The position numbers and the translations under genes are program-made. A model generated the notes under the pieces. It was not told the origin of the DNA, searched no databases, and was given only the letters and a program-made list of their open reading frames with translations. Below, piece by piece: positions 26,695 to 38,874 of a stretch of 64,000 nucleotides of DNA. The stretch is from assembly GCA_963784065.1 (NCBI GenBank), contig CAWAQA010000006.1, positions 372,001-436,000 on the forward strand. Reading direction: 5' to 3'. The DNA comes from CAWAQA01 sp963784065 (GTDB taxonomy: Bacteria; Acidobacteriota; Vicinamibacteria; Vicinamibacterales; UBA2999). How positions within the stretch are numbered: position 1 is the stretch's first letter; the number at the start of each line of letters is the position of its first letter.

Positions 26695-29600
26695 GGCCGG
26701 CTCCTCAACGCCAGCAGGTCGGCGAGCTTGTCCTGCGGCTTCCGCTGCACCCTGCGCCGCACGTCGGGGCCGCAGACGGGGCGGTAGTCGCACCAACCGC
26801 ATGCGTCCTCGGTCGGCGCGGCGGCGAGGAACCCGGTCTCGATGGCCCGGTCGATGACGCGCAGCACCTCGAGCCCGCGCGCCCGCGTGATGTCGTTGAG
26901 CGGGATCGGGTGCTGCACGAAGCTGCCGGCCGACGTGCAGTAGAACAGGCGCCCGTGGCTGACGCGCGCGCCGAGCGCCGCCTCCACGGCGACGCCATAG
27001 AGCACCGGCTGGAGCACGGCGCCGCCGCCGATGGTGACCTTCTCGATCCCATCGGGCCTGCGGCCGGTCTTGTGATCGGTGACGCGAAGCACCTTCGACT
27101 CCCGGTGTTCCTCGATCAGATCGATGGCGCCGCGCAGCGTGAATCCGCCCTCGATCGTGACCGGTTCGCGGCGGCTGGTCGGATCGCGCTCGCCGGGCAC
27201 GGGGCCGAACCCATACTCGAATCGCATGGGCTGCCACTCGGCGCCGTCCTGCGCCACGTAGCGCAGCCAGGCACGCAGGTCGCGGCGGATCGACGCCACT
27301 TCGTCGGCCCACACCCGCTCGACGGCCGGCGCCAGCTCGTCGTGCTCGCGCGCCGCCACCTCGTCGATCGTGTCGTCGAGCACCCGCTCGGCGGCGTCGA
27401 GGGTCGCCGCCGTCACCGGCAGCGCGCCTCGAGCACGCAGCTCGCGGAAGAAGCGCGCCTGGATGTCGTGAAAGATGCTGCCGCGCGTCAGCGGGTCCAT
27501 CCGCTGCAGCGGCTCCGGCGCTCTGACCGGCTGCAGGCGGTAGATGGCCGACAGCACGAACTGGTACGGACACGCGCTGAACTTCTGCAGCGCCGACAGC
27601 GAGTACGACCGCGTCGTCAGCCGGTGTGCGTCGAGCGCCGGCGCGGTCTGCGGCGACACCGCCGTCAGCCCGTCGTTCGGCGACCACCGCGTCTGGCCGC
27701 GCGCCCACCGGTCGATGACGGAGCGCCGCAGGCACTCGTTGAGGCTGAGCAGATAGTGCGCGTGGCCCTTGACCGCCGCTCTATCCTTCTCGTCGAGCAG
27801 CCGCCGCAGCACCGCGAGGTCGTGCTCCTGGTCGTCGATGGCATCCTCCGGACGCGGCGGCGCCGGCCATGCCAGCGTGGCGCTGCCCGCGACCCGCGCC
27901 CGTTCCTCGAGCCACTCGTGATCGGGCACCCGTCCCGTGGCCGCGCGCATCACGTCGAGCGCATAGAACGAGGGCACGCGCGCGCGCGATTCGCTCAGCT
28001 CGATGCGCGGATACGAGACATACAGCCGCTCGCGTGCGGCGCCGGACGCGATCTGCAGCAGCAGGCGCTCGGCCGCGAGCCGGTCGCGCTGCGTGGGCAG
28101 TGCGGCGTCGAGGCCCGTTCGCAGGTCGTCGAGCAGCAGCGGATCCTCCCGCGGCTTCTGCGGAAACATCCTCTCCGCCAGGCCCGGCACGAACACGACG
28201 CGGAAGCTGCGGCCGCGCGCCTGCTGCGGCGTGCCGACGAAGACCCGGCCGAAGCGGCGGGACGGCGGCTCCGACTCGAGCGTCAGCAGCCGCTCGGTGA
28301 GCACGCGGCGCGCCTCGTCGAGGTCGATCGGTCCCACGTCGGCCATCGGACGCAGGTCGGCGAGCACCCGCAGGACGTAGGCGGGCATGCGCAGCACGCG
28401 GGGCGCGAGCGCCTCGAAGTGCGCCAGCCACTCGCCCCACGTGGCGCGGGCGGGCCACGCAGCGAGGATGTCGATCAGCGGCAGGGCGAACCGCCGCAGG
28501 TGTTTCAGCTGTTCCAGCGTCAGCTCGAGACCGTGGACCCTGCCGCTCTCCGGACCCTCCTCGCCCGCCGCCTCGTCGCGCTGTCGTTCCAGCTCCCGCG
28601 CGTGGCCATCGAGACGCCGTGCCCATCGGGAGGCGTCGTGACCGATGACCACCGCGTCGACGAGCAGCTTCTCCCAGCGCCACGGGGCACGCAACGAGCC
28701 GGCGACGACCGCCGCGTCGGCGTCGGCCGGCTCGGTCGCGGCCTGCCGCGCCTCGGTCTCCAACTCGTCGTCGGGCACGTCCGCCATGCGGCCGAGCGCC
28801 TCGTCATGCGAAGCGGTCCACTCGGTTGAGGGGTCTCCATCCGGCTGTGGCACCTGGCCGAGCGACAGGTATTCCGCGAATCGCGCCGCGGACAGATGCT
28901 CGGCGGCGCACGCGAGCACCGCGAGAAACGCGCGGCCTGCCGGGTGGGGCCGCCGCGTCCCGCGATCGAACCACGCCGGCACATCCGCGCGTCCGAGGGC
29001 GTGCTCGAGGAGACCGAAATAGCTGCGGGGCGAGCGGACGAGGATCGCCATCTCGTCGAAGCGGACGCCGTTGCGGGCTTCAGCGAGCACGCGGCGCGCG
29101 ATCTCCACACACTCGCGGCCCTCGCCCGGCGCAGAGAAGAATTCGAGGGAGCCGTCCGCGGCGCGGACAGGCGGCTGCTCCTCCGTGTTGAAGAGGAAAC
29201 GGCGGAGACAGGCCAGGTCCCCCTGCGTATCGCCGCCGGCGATCGTCGCGCGTCCCGCCCATCGCGGCGAGCGCCTGCAGGGCGTCGCGATCGCCACGAG
29301 GCACGGTTGCGAACACCGCCGCGGCACCGGCGACGGTGGCGGCAACGAGCTCGGCCTCGACCGCATGACGGATTGGCACGTCGAGCAGCAGGACGGCGCC
29401 GCCGATCGGCGCCGCCCTGATCAGGCGCGCCGCGGTTCGGAACAGATCGGCGCGATCGGCGGTGGCGGCGGTTGCGAAGCACTCTTCGAAGCGACGACAG
29501 CAGGTGCGCGAGATCCGGCCCCGCCAGCGGCAGCCGCTGCAGCGCGCCGCTCGACAGGCCGGCCAGGCGAAGTTCCTGCAGGGTGCTGGCGAGCGCGCGC

Positions 29601-29965
29601 GGGAACCCGGGCGCCGTCGCGACCGGCCCGAAATACCGCAGCGACGTCTCGCGGGTGGCATCGAACGCCGCGCGGGTCGCGACCGCCTCGGCTCCCAGCC
29701 ACGTGCTCGGCGTGACGCCGTCGCGCGCCAGCGCCACAATCGCGGCACGGGCTGCGAGCTGCGTCAGGCTGAGACGCTGTACGCCGAACGTCGCCGTCCT
29801 CGACGCGGCGACCACCCGCGCGAGGTCATCCGCCGCGCCGCGCGTCGCTCCGATGATCGTGACCGGGTGATGAGCCGGGAAGCTCTGAAGAAAGGCGGCA
29901 GCCGCGTCCAGGCGAACCGACGCAGACGAGGACTCGATGACGTGGAAGTACCGGGAACCGTCCAT
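26691..29965 (-). CDS. addB: AddB-like PD-(D/E)XK nuclease subunit (two frameshifts)
   Basis: About 1090 aa from [14 protein letters not shown]. The N-terminal part ([19 protein letters not shown]) has no obvious Walker A. The helicase-dead middle includes [20 protein letters not shown] and [20 protein letters not shown]. The C-terminal nuclease has [20 protein letters not shown] and DHKTGRRP, and FSACPYQF plus [11 protein letters not shown] give the four Fe-S cysteines known from AddB/RexB. Shifts near 29490 and 29265 split the first third into three frames, but sequence continues through each. It pairs with AddA. Confidence 0.85.
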
Positions 29966-30087
29966 TGTTCAACCTGCCCCGGCGCCGTGCCGGGAATCCG
30001 GAACGGCAGCACCACGCTGCCGTGGAGGGAACGATAGCACGGGGCCGGGCTTCGGGCGCCTGGAACCTGGGGCCCGAATCCCGAGCT

Positions 30088-30453
30088 TCACGGCACGAAC
30101 GGCTTCCCCTGCTTCGCCAGCCACCCTTCGAGGCGCTTCGTGCAGTCGCAGTGCGTGCACGACCACGGCTCGGTGCCGTTCTCGTCGCGGCACGTCGCCC
30201 GGGCGTGGGCGTCCTTCACGGTCTCGAGCTCGAAGAACTCTTCCCAGTAGGCCCGCTCTTCCTGCAGCGGTGTCGGGCAGAAACAGGTCTCAACCCATTT
30301 CACGCGGCCGCCCGCCACCTCCCGCGCCTGCTCCATGTTGCGGAAGTACTCGTCCCCGGCCACGGAGCCGGCGCCGAGCGAGCCGTCGTCGATAGCGCGG
30401 CGAAGCGCGTCGCGACATCCGGGCTTGACGTGGGCGGTGACGAGGTAACGCAT
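30088..30453 (-). CDS. Conserved hypothetical Cys-rich protein
   Basis: A 121-aa protein starting MRYLVTAHVKPGCRDALRRA. The N-terminal half looks like an alpha/beta dimeric barrel (VTAHVKPG, RNMEQAREVAGGRVKWVETC). The C-terminal half has CFCPTPLQEERAYWEEFFEL, then CRDENGTEPWSCTHCDCTKR. Six clustered Cys could bind metal. It follows pdxH in the same frame and strand, 37 nt away. No function recognised. Confidence 0.7.
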   Translation of the reverse strand: MRYLVTAHVKPGCRDALRRAIDDGSLGAGSVAGDEYFRNMEQAREVAGGRVKWVETCFCPTPLQEERAYWEEFFELETVKDAHARATCRDENGTEPWSCTHCDCTKRLEGWLAKQGKPFVP

Positions 30454-30490
30454 GGAGATCCGTCTTCGGGCTCCGGAGCCCGGAGCCCGT

Positions 30491-31125
30491 CTACGGCGCA
30501 AGGCGCGTTCGGCTCCCACGCGCCGTCGCTGCCGCCGCCGGTAGCGAAGCCGATCGTGCAGCCGGTTGGTCCGGCCTTGCCAGAACTCGAACTCGTCGGG
30601 GAGGACCCGGTAGCCGCCCCACCACTCCGGGCGCGGCACCGTGTCGCCGTAGGCCTGGCGCGCGACCTCGAAGCGCGACTCGAGCGACTCGCGGCTCTCG
30701 ACCGGATCGCTCTGCCGCGAGGCGTAGACGCTCCACCGGCTCTCGAGCGGGCGCGTCGCGAAGTAGGCGTCGGCCTCCGTGCCGCTCACCTTCTCCACCG
30801 TTCCGTCGATGCGAACCTGGCGCTCGAGCGAGCGCCAGAAGAACAGCAGGCTCGCGCGGCCGCTCTCCGCCATCTCCCGCGCCTTGCGGCTGTCGTAGTT
30901 CGTGTAGAACACGAACCCCTTCTCGTCCACACCCTTGAGCAGCACCGTCCGCGCCGACGGCCGCCCGTCGCGCGTCGCGGTGGCCAGCGCCATCGCCGTC
31001 GGGTCGGGCTCGAGGCCGCGCACCTGCTCGAACCAGAGCGCAAACTGGCGAAACGGGTCGGGATCGCTGCCCGTCTCGCTCAGCGGCTGGCCAAGGTATT
31101 CGCGGCGGATATCGGCCAGTGACAT
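30491..31125 (-). CDS. pdxH: Pyridoxamine 5'-phosphate oxidase (C-terminal frameshift)
   Basis: About 211 aa. MSLADIRREYLGQPLSETGS, DPFRQFALWFEQV, TVLLKGVDEKGFVFYTNYDS (FMN-binding), SLLFFWRSLERQVRIDGTVE and EFEFWQGRTNRLHDRLRYRR are the PdxH blocks. The expected end WxxxRLAP lies in another frame (RLAP and stop at 30491-30502), so one or two bases are missing near 30500-30530. It oxidises PNP or PMP to PLP with O2. It follows clpA on the same strand after a repeat block. Confidence 0.92.
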
Positions 31126-31127
31126 GG

Positions 31128-31245
31128 GTCAGGAATCAGGAATCAGGGATCAGGGACCAGGGCCCAGGGCTCAGAAGGCCCGAGGTCTCAGGCCTGCTGC
31201 CTGGGACAGCCCTGATTCCTGGGCCCTGAACCCTGAGGCCTTCCG
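31128..31245. repeat. Degenerate CAGGAATCAGG array with inverted half
   Basis: GTCAGGAATCAGGAATCAGG and CAGGGACCAGGGCCCAGGGC lead into a turn around 31190, then CCTGATTCCTGGGCCCTGAA and CCCTGAGGCC. Units of 6-8 bp drift in sequence but the two halves stay roughly complementary. It fills the gap between clpA and pdxH. Confidence 0.7.
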
Positions 31246-31256
31246 GCTACGCCGCA

Positions 31257-33486
<2,230 letters not shown>

Positions 33487-33494
<8 letters not shown>

Positions 33495-33813
33495 GTTTGG
33501 CTTCGGGTTCCATCGTGACGAGCAGCGGGAACTCGTGTTCTTCCGCCATCTGCTTCGTCGTCTTCACCTTCGTTTCGGCGACGTCATAGGTATAGACGCC
33601 TGCGACCCCCAGCCCGGATCGATGCACGCTCATCATGATCGCAAACGCCTCGCCGCGCGGCTTGTGGAAAATGCTCTCGAGCACCCAGACGACGAAGTCC
33701 TGCGTGGTGTAGTCGTCGTTGTGGAGCAGGACCCGCCACATTCGCGGACGCTCGAGCTTCTGCTCGGTCCGCGTCCCGGTAAGGGTTGACTCGTCGGTAC
33801 CTGACTGCGCCAT
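33487..33813 (-). CDS. clpS: Clp protease adaptor ClpS
   Basis: About 108 aa. WRVLLHNDDYTTQDFVVWVL contains the HNDD loop that binds N-degron residues; FHKPRGEAFAIMMSVHRSGL and GVYTYDVAETKVKT complete the fold. I prefer ATG 33813 (MAQSGTDES) to 33831. It delivers proteins with N-terminal Leu, Phe, Tyr or Trp to ClpA. It lies directly before clpA and after aat. Confidence 0.95.
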
Positions 33814-33889
33814 CTGTTGCACGTACTGCAAGGGATGGCGGGCGTGGACTGAGAATCGCCCGCCCTGACGTCTGAAGCCTCTGTGTATT

Positions 33890-34582
33890 CTACAGATCTG
33901 CGTCGAGCGACCACGGCCCGGGTAGGCCAGGTTGACGAGCCAGCCGGCGCATGCGTTCGAGGAATTCCGCGCGCCGGATCTCGCGCGCGCCGAGCGACGC
34001 CAGGTGATCGGTGGACATCTGGCAGTCGATCATCTCGAAGCCCCAGCGCTCGAGTTGGCGCGCCAGCGCCACCAGCGCCACCTTCGACGCATCGGTCTCG
34101 CGGCTGAACATCGACTCACCGTAGAACATGCGGCCGATCGCCACGCCGTAGAGACCGCCCACCAGCCTGCCGTCCATCCACGTCTCGACGGAATGGGCGA
34201 ACCCGCTGCCGGCAAGCGCGCTGTACGCCTCGACCATATCGCCGGTGATCCAGGTTCCCGCGTCGTCGCCCCGAGGCTCGGCACACCCCGCCATGACCTC
34301 GCCAAACGCGCGGTCCAGCGTCAGGGTAAAGCCCCGCGACCTGATCGCCCGCCGCAACGACCGTCCGACGTGCAACTCCTTGACGAAGAGCACCATCCGC
34401 GGATCCGGACTCCACCAGAGAAGCGGATCGTCCTCGCCGAACCACGGAAAGATGCCCCGCCCGTATGCATCGACGAGCCGCTTCGGCGACAAGTCGCCGC
34501 CGGCGGCAAGCAGGCCGTTCGGCTCGCGCAGCGCCCGCTCGACCGGAGGAAACGGGTCGTCGGGATCCAGCCAGGGAATCAT
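33890..34582 (-). CDS. aat: Leucyl/phenylalanyl-tRNA-protein transferase
   Basis: 230 aa from ATG 34582: MIPWLDPDDPFPPVERALRE, NGLLAAGGDLSPKRLVDAYG, GIFPWFGEDDPLLWWSPDPR are the Aat N-terminal blocks. ETWMDGRLVGGLYGVAIGRM and GESMFSRETDASKVALVAL follow. It attaches Leu or Phe from charged tRNA to N-terminal Arg/Lys, making the N-degrons that ClpS reads. Longer upstream reading frames are only repeat sequence. It is 76 nt upstream of clpS on the same strand. Confidence 0.96.
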   Translation of the reverse strand: MIPWLDPDDPFPPVERALREPNGLLAAGGDLSPKRLVDAYGRGIFPWFGEDDPLLWWSPDPRMVLFVKELHVGRSLRRAIRSRGFTLTLDRAFGEVMAGCAEPRGDDAGTWITGDMVEAYSALAGSGFAHSVETWMDGRLVGGLYGVAIGRMFYGESMFSRETDASKVALVALARQLERWGFEMIDCQMSTDHLASLGAREIRRAEFLERMRRLARQPGLPGPWSLDADL

Positions 34583-34603
34583 GTCGCCCGATGCCGACGG
34601 CCT

Positions 34604-34836
34604 GGCCACGGAGGACACGGAGACCACGGAGACGAAGGACCAGTCGACGGGTCGGCCTGCTTGCAGGCCGAACGTGCGGGGCACGAGCTCGCGACAACAA
34701 GTCGCGGTCGACGCAAGTGCGACTTGTTGACGCGAGCTCGTGCCCCGCACGTCCGCCGAAGGCGGCCCGTCGACCGGTCCGACACCCCGAACCCACGCCG
34801 GCCTGCTCGCTCCGTGTCCTCCGTGTTCTCCGTGGC
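34604..34836. repeat. Large intergenic inverted repeat with 34-bp near-perfect core
   Basis: Arms 34672-34705 and 34719-34752 (starting ACGTGCGGGGCACGAG) are reverse complements over 34 bp with a single mismatch, around a 13-nt loop. Outside them, imperfectly, the left flank has CACGGAGGACACGGAGACCACGG and the right flank CTCCGTGTCCTCCGTGTTCT, so complementarity extends, with gaps, across about 230 bp. It lies between aat and the ligase gene. Transcribed, it would make a very stable hairpin. Confidence 0.85.
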
Positions 34837-34862
34837 ACACCTCCTCGAGATCGTTCCTGTCA

Positions 34863-36579
34863 TCAGATGGGGTCTGACCCCTCCGCTTCCGAATGCCGTG
34901 GCATGCCGCTGCTGGCCAGCAATCGCTGCAACGTCTCCAGCGAGTCGGATTCGCGGGGGGTCTTGTCACGGCGCCAGCGCAGGATCCGGGGAAACCGGAC
35001 GGCGAGTCCTGATTTGTGCCGAGTCGACCGCGCGATTCGCTCGAACCCGAGCTCGAAGACATGGGCCGGTTCCACCGCGCTCACCGGTCCGAACCGCGCC
35101 GTCGTGTGCCGCCGCACCCAGCGATCCACTTCGTCAATCTCCTCGTCAGAGAGTCCCGAATAGGCCTTGGCGACCGGGACCAGCTCGTCGCCGTCCCACA
35201 CGCCGAACGTGTAGTCCGTGAACAGGCTCGCGCGCCGTCCGCTCCCGGGTTGCGCGTACATCAACACGGCATCGACGGTGAACGGATCGATCTTCCATTT
35301 CCACCAGTCACCACGTTTGCGGCCGGGGCGGTATGGCGACGCCCACCGTTTCAGCATCAATCCTTCGACGTGCCGCGCGCGCGATTCGTCCCGGCGCTTC
35401 GCGAGCGCTTCCCACGTGGCGCCGCCGACGTCTTCCGAGACACGCAGCGGACCCCCGCCGGCGACGACGTCGAGGAGGCGGGCACGGCGATCGCGCAACG
35501 GCAGGGCGCGAATGTCGGCGCCGCCGGACTCGAGCAGGTCGTACGCCAGGAACACGGCCGGCACGTCCGCCGCAACCTCGCGCACCCTCCGCTGGCGCCC
35601 GATGCGGTGCTGCAGATCGGCAAACGGCCTCGGCGCATCGTGCTCGAACGCGAGGACCTCGCCGTCGAGCACCGTGCCGTCGGGAAGTCCGCGCGCCGCC
35701 GTCACGATCTCGGGGAAGCGCTCGGTGATCAGCTCCTCGCCGCGCGACCACAGGAAGATCTCACCCGTCCGTTTCACGAGCTGTGCCCGAATGCCATCCC
35801 ATTTCCACTCCGCCAGCCACTCATCCCGGCCGCCGAGCGTGCTGATTTCTCCCTCGAACGGCGACGCCAGGCAAAACGGATACGGCCGCGACGGATCGTC
35901 GCCCGGGCCCTCCGGGGCGACGAGCGACGCAAACGCCGAGGCGGACGGCTCCCAGTGTCCCATGAGCCGGTGCTCCACGACCGCGGTGGGCAGCGAGGCG
36001 AGATGCGCGACGGCCCGTACCGACCAGCGTGTGCGCGACGCCCACGCGGAACTCGCCGGTCAGCAGCTTGTTGAGGAGGAACAGCTCGCGCCGCTCGAGG
36101 CGCGTCCACCACGTGAAGACGTGCAGCCGCCGCTCCTCGTCATCGAGGCCGTCGAGCGGCAGGATGCGATCCTCGATCCATTGCGCCAGCGTGATTCCTT
36201 CCGTACGCGTGTCGATCGGCTCAGGCTGGTCGAAGGGCAAACGCCCTCGCCGGCCCAATCCCGAATCTGCTGACGCGGATCCCGGATCGAACGGTTTGAC
36301 GCGGCCATCGAGCAGCAGCGCGATGGCTTCCGCAAAATCGCCGGCGATGGAATAGGACTCCTCGACGAGCCATTGCGGCAGCCCGGTGAGCTCCAGCGTC
36401 CACGCGTGCAGCGACCGCGCCGGCACGTGGCGCTTCAGACGCCGGCCGGTGAGGAAGAAGAGCGCCCAGGCCGCATCGGCCGGCGGGGCGTCGCGGAGAT
36501 AGCGCACGAGCGCCGCCACCTTGGCATTGGTGGACGTCGTGCCATCGATCTCGTCGTAGAGATCCGCGAACCGCCTCAT
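34863..36579 (-). CDS. ATP-dependent DNA ligase (frameshifted)
   Basis: About 572 aa. The N-terminal domain (MRRFADLYDEIDGTTSTNAK, LLNKLLTGEFRVGVAHTLV) is typical of bacterial exonuclease-linked ATP ligases. The adenylation site is EWKWDGIRAQL with the nucleophile Lys at 35802-35804 on the plus strand coordinates; RHVEGLMLKRWASPYRPGRK and DWWKWKIDPFTVDAVLMYAQ complete it. The shift near 36020 is covered by VRAVAHLASLPTAVVEHRL in the second frame. The C-terminal GSDPI is encoded by a GGGGTCAGACCCC palindrome. ATG overlaps the exonuclease stop. Confidence 0.9.
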
Positions 36580-37580
36580 GCGTCGTCGCCGCCTTCGGGC
36601 TCGCCTTGGTACTGCGTGCGCCACGCGTGCGCCTCGAGGCCGCGGTCGGTGAGAAAGCGCGCCAGCGCGTCGGTGTAGCCGTGTGTGACGAACACGCGTT
36701 CCGCCTGCGTGCCCGCGATGGTGTCCACGAGCCCGTCCCAGTCGGCGTGATCGGACAACGCGAACCCGCGGTCGTAGCCGCGGCGCCGCCGCGCGCCCCG
36801 GATCCGCATCCATCCGGAGGCAAACGCCGACGAATGATCCCCGAAGCGCCGCATCCAGGTACTGCCCCGGGCCGACAGCGGCGCCACGATCAGCTCGCCC
36901 GCGAACGACTTGCCTCTTGATTCCTCCGTCGCACGCTTCGTCTCGACGAGGGGGACGCCCGCGGCGCGGTAGGCGTCGAGCAGTTCGGTCAAGGCCCCAT
37001 GGACGTAGACCGGCCGATCCGTGCAGCGCGCGAGCTCGGCCAGCACGCGCTGGGCCTTGCCGAGCGCGTAGCCGAAGAGGACCGCCGGTCGCCGCGACTC
37101 GCGCATCTCCTCCCACCACCGGCAGATCTCGAGCACCGTCTTCGCCGGGGGATCCCACCGGAAGACGGGCAGCGCGAAGGTGGCCTCGGTGATGAACGTG
37201 TGGCAACGCAGCGGCTCGAACGGCGCACACGTCGGATCGGGTGCACGCTTGTAGTCGCCGGATGCCACCCAGACCTCGCCCCGGTATTCGACCCGGACCT
37301 GCGCGGAACCGAGGATATGGCCGGCCGGATGCAGAGACACGCGCACGCCGTTGATGTCGGTCGCCTCGCCGTATGCGACGGCGCGGAGCGGCGTGTCGGC
37401 CCCAAGGCGGTGCAGGACGAGCGACCGTGACGCCGCCGTTGACAGGTACGCCCCGCTCCCGGAACGCAGGTGGTCCCCATGCGCGTGCGTGATCACGGCG
37501 CGGTCAACGGCCGCCCACGGGTCGATGTAGAAGTCCCCGGCCGCGCAGTAGAGTCCCGAGGCAGTCGGTTCTATTAACAT
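36576..37580 (-). CDS. Ligase-associated MBL-fold DNA exonuclease
   Basis: 334 aa from MLIEPTASGLYCAAGDFYID. ITHAHGDHLRSGSG supplies the HxHxDH metal site; VSLHPAGHILGSAQVRVEY, VWVASGDYKRAPDPTCAPFE and FALSDHADWDGLVDTI match beta-CASP-like exonucleases found beside ATP ligases. In many bacteria it is encoded with the ligase, an Lhr-type helicase and a metallophosphoesterase; only the ligase is here. The ATGA overlap implies co-translation. Role in DNA repair is by association. Confidence 0.9.
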   Translation of the reverse strand: MLIEPTASGLYCAAGDFYIDPWAAVDRAVITHAHGDHLRSGSGAYLSTAASRSLVLHRLGADTPLRAVAYGEATDINGVRVSLHPAGHILGSAQVRVEYRGEVWVASGDYKRAPDPTCAPFEPLRCHTFITEATFALPVFRWDPPAKTVLEICRWWEEMRESRRPAVLFGYALGKAQRVLAELARCTDRPVYVHGALTELLDAYRAAGVPLVETKRATEESRGKSFAGELIVAPLSARGSTWMRRFGDHSSAFASGWMRIRGARRRRGYDRGFALSDHADWDGLVDTIAGTQAERVFVTHGYTDALARFLTDRGLEAHAWRTQYQGEPEGGDDA

Positions 37581-37587
37581 GTTCGAG

Positions 37588-37670
37588 ACTTCCGGCTGAA
37601 GCCGGAAGCCACAAGTACCAGCGTGGCGCGTCCCAACCTGTCCCGAGTGGCGTCCGGCTTCAGCCGGAAG
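37588..37670. repeat. Two inverted REP-like palindromes at the gluQRS 5' end
   Basis: TTCCGGCTGAAGCCGGAA at about 37589-37606 and GTCCGGCTTCAGCCGGAA at about 37651-37668 are inverted copies around a 44-nt spacer. The second copy lies inside the start of gluQRS and encodes SGFSR. A third copy, TTCCGGCTGAAGCCGGAA, closes the gene at about 38499-38516. Confidence 0.8.
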
Positions 37671-38510
37671 ATCGTCACGCGCTATGCCCCTTCTCCCACA
37701 GGGTACCTGCACCTCGGGCACGTCGTGAACGCCATCTACGTGTGGGGCGTGGCACGAGCCGTCGGCGCACAGGTGCTCCTGCGCATCGAGGACCACGATC
37801 GGATCCGCTGCCGGGCGGAGTACGAAGCGGCTCTCCTCGAGGATCTCGACTGGCTCGGCTTCGCCGCCGACATGGGAAGAGATCCCGTCCTGAGGCAGAG
37901 CGATGAGCCGGCTGCATACGAGCGTGCGCTCGAGCAACTGCGCCGCACCGCCACTGTCTACGCGTGCGACTGTTCCCGCAAAGACATCGGGAGCGAGCAC
38001 TACCCCGGGCGGTGCCGCACTCGCAAGCTCGACGAGCGGCCGGGCCGAGGGTTGCGCGTCGCGATCGCGCCCGGAGTCGAGCGCTTCGACGATCTGCTCG
38101 CCGGTCCGCAGGAGCAGACGCCCGCGAACCAATGCGGCGACCTGCTGCTGCGCGATCGCGATGGCCATTGGACGTACCAGTTCGCGGTGACGGTGGACGA
38201 CTGGCGGCAGGACGTCAACCTCGTGATCAGGGGCGCTGACCTGCTGGCGTCCACCGGGCGCCAGCTCCGCCTCGGCCGAATGCTCGGGCGCAGCGACGCT
38301 CCGCTGTTCCTCCATCACCCGGTCGTGGAGAAGCGGCCCGGCGAGAAGTTGAGCAAGTCCGACGGCGACACCGGCGTGCGCGATCTGCGTCGCCAGGGAC
38401 TGACGCCGTCAGCGGTTATCGGCCGGGCCGCCGCCGCAGCCGGGCTGATCGACAGGGTGCGGCCCATCAATGCCGCAGACGTAGAAGAGCTGTTCGGATC
38501 TTCCGGCTGA
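37623..38510 (+). CDS. gluQ: Glutamyl-Q tRNA(Asp) synthetase
   Basis: 295 aa from GTG 37623. TRYAPSPTGYLHLGHVVNAI holds the HIGH-like motif, LLRIEDHDRIRCRAEYE the tRNA-end part; ACDCSRKDI with YPGRC gives the zinc Cys set of GluQRS; EKLSKSDG is the KMSKS motif. It lacks an anticodon domain, as the family does. It glutamylates queuosine on tRNA-Asp. The first 17 residues and the last about 5 are encoded by palindromes, so the true start may be nearer TRYAPS. Divergent from the exonuclease gene. Confidence 0.92.
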   Translation: MARPNLSRVASGFSRKIVTRYAPSPTGYLHLGHVVNAIYVWGVARAVGAQVLLRIEDHDRIRCRAEYEAALLEDLDWLGFAADMGRDPVLRQSDEPAAYERALEQLRRTATVYACDCSRKDIGSEHYPGRCRTRKLDERPGRGLRVAIAPGVERFDDLLAGPQEQTPANQCGDLLLRDRDGHWTYQFAVTVDDWRQDVNLVIRGADLLASTGRQLRLGRMLGRSDAPLFLHHPVVEKRPGEKLSKSDGDTGVRDLRRQGLTPSAVIGRAAAAAGLIDRVRPINAADVEELFGSSG

Positions 38511-38518
38511 AGCCGGAA
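38499..38518. repeat. REP-like palindrome over the gluQRS stop
   Basis: TTCCGGCTGAAGCCGGAA overlaps the stop codon of gluQRS; the terminal SSG is repeat-encoded. Same family as the elements at 37588-37670. Confidence 0.8.
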
Positions 38519-38721
38519 ACCACCGTGGACGCCGGAACGCCGGCAGAGTCGAGCCGAGGTCACGGAGCCCTGTCCGGCTTGCGCGGCTTAACAACCGTGA
38601 AATCAGCCACAGGATCGATGTGACTTCCGAGCTCAGACCGCGGTTCGGCGGTCAAGGCTCCGCGTTGCTGTGCGCCGGACGTCCTGCACGCCCTCCGGCT
38701 TTGCCGAGGAAGCCTGCCTCG

Positions 38722-38874
38722 ATGACAGATTGGCACTGGCGTGACCGCAACCAAGCTTACCGAGAGGCCGGCGGCCGGGCAAGCGCGAGACAGCACATCG
38801 TGCGCGAGCTGATCGCGGGCTTACTCGAACGGCATGGGCATCCCGACTGCGATTACAGCGGGATCAGCTTCTGA
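38722..38874 (+). CDS. Small hypothetical protein (50 aa)
   Basis: From ATG 38722: MTDWHWRDRNQAYREAGGRA, SARQHIVRELIAGLLERHGH, PDCDYSGISF. A charged helical mini-protein with Trp/His-rich start. A longer frame begins at 38620 but its extra residues look random. No homologue recognised; could be spurious. Confidence 0.4.
   Translation: MTDWHWRDRNQAYREAGGRASARQHIVRELIAGLLERHGHPDCDYSGISF

Noticed and set aside
34604..34836. Insertion sequence or transposon remnant
   Set aside because: No transposase reading frame and no obvious target-site duplication; kept as an inverted repeat only.
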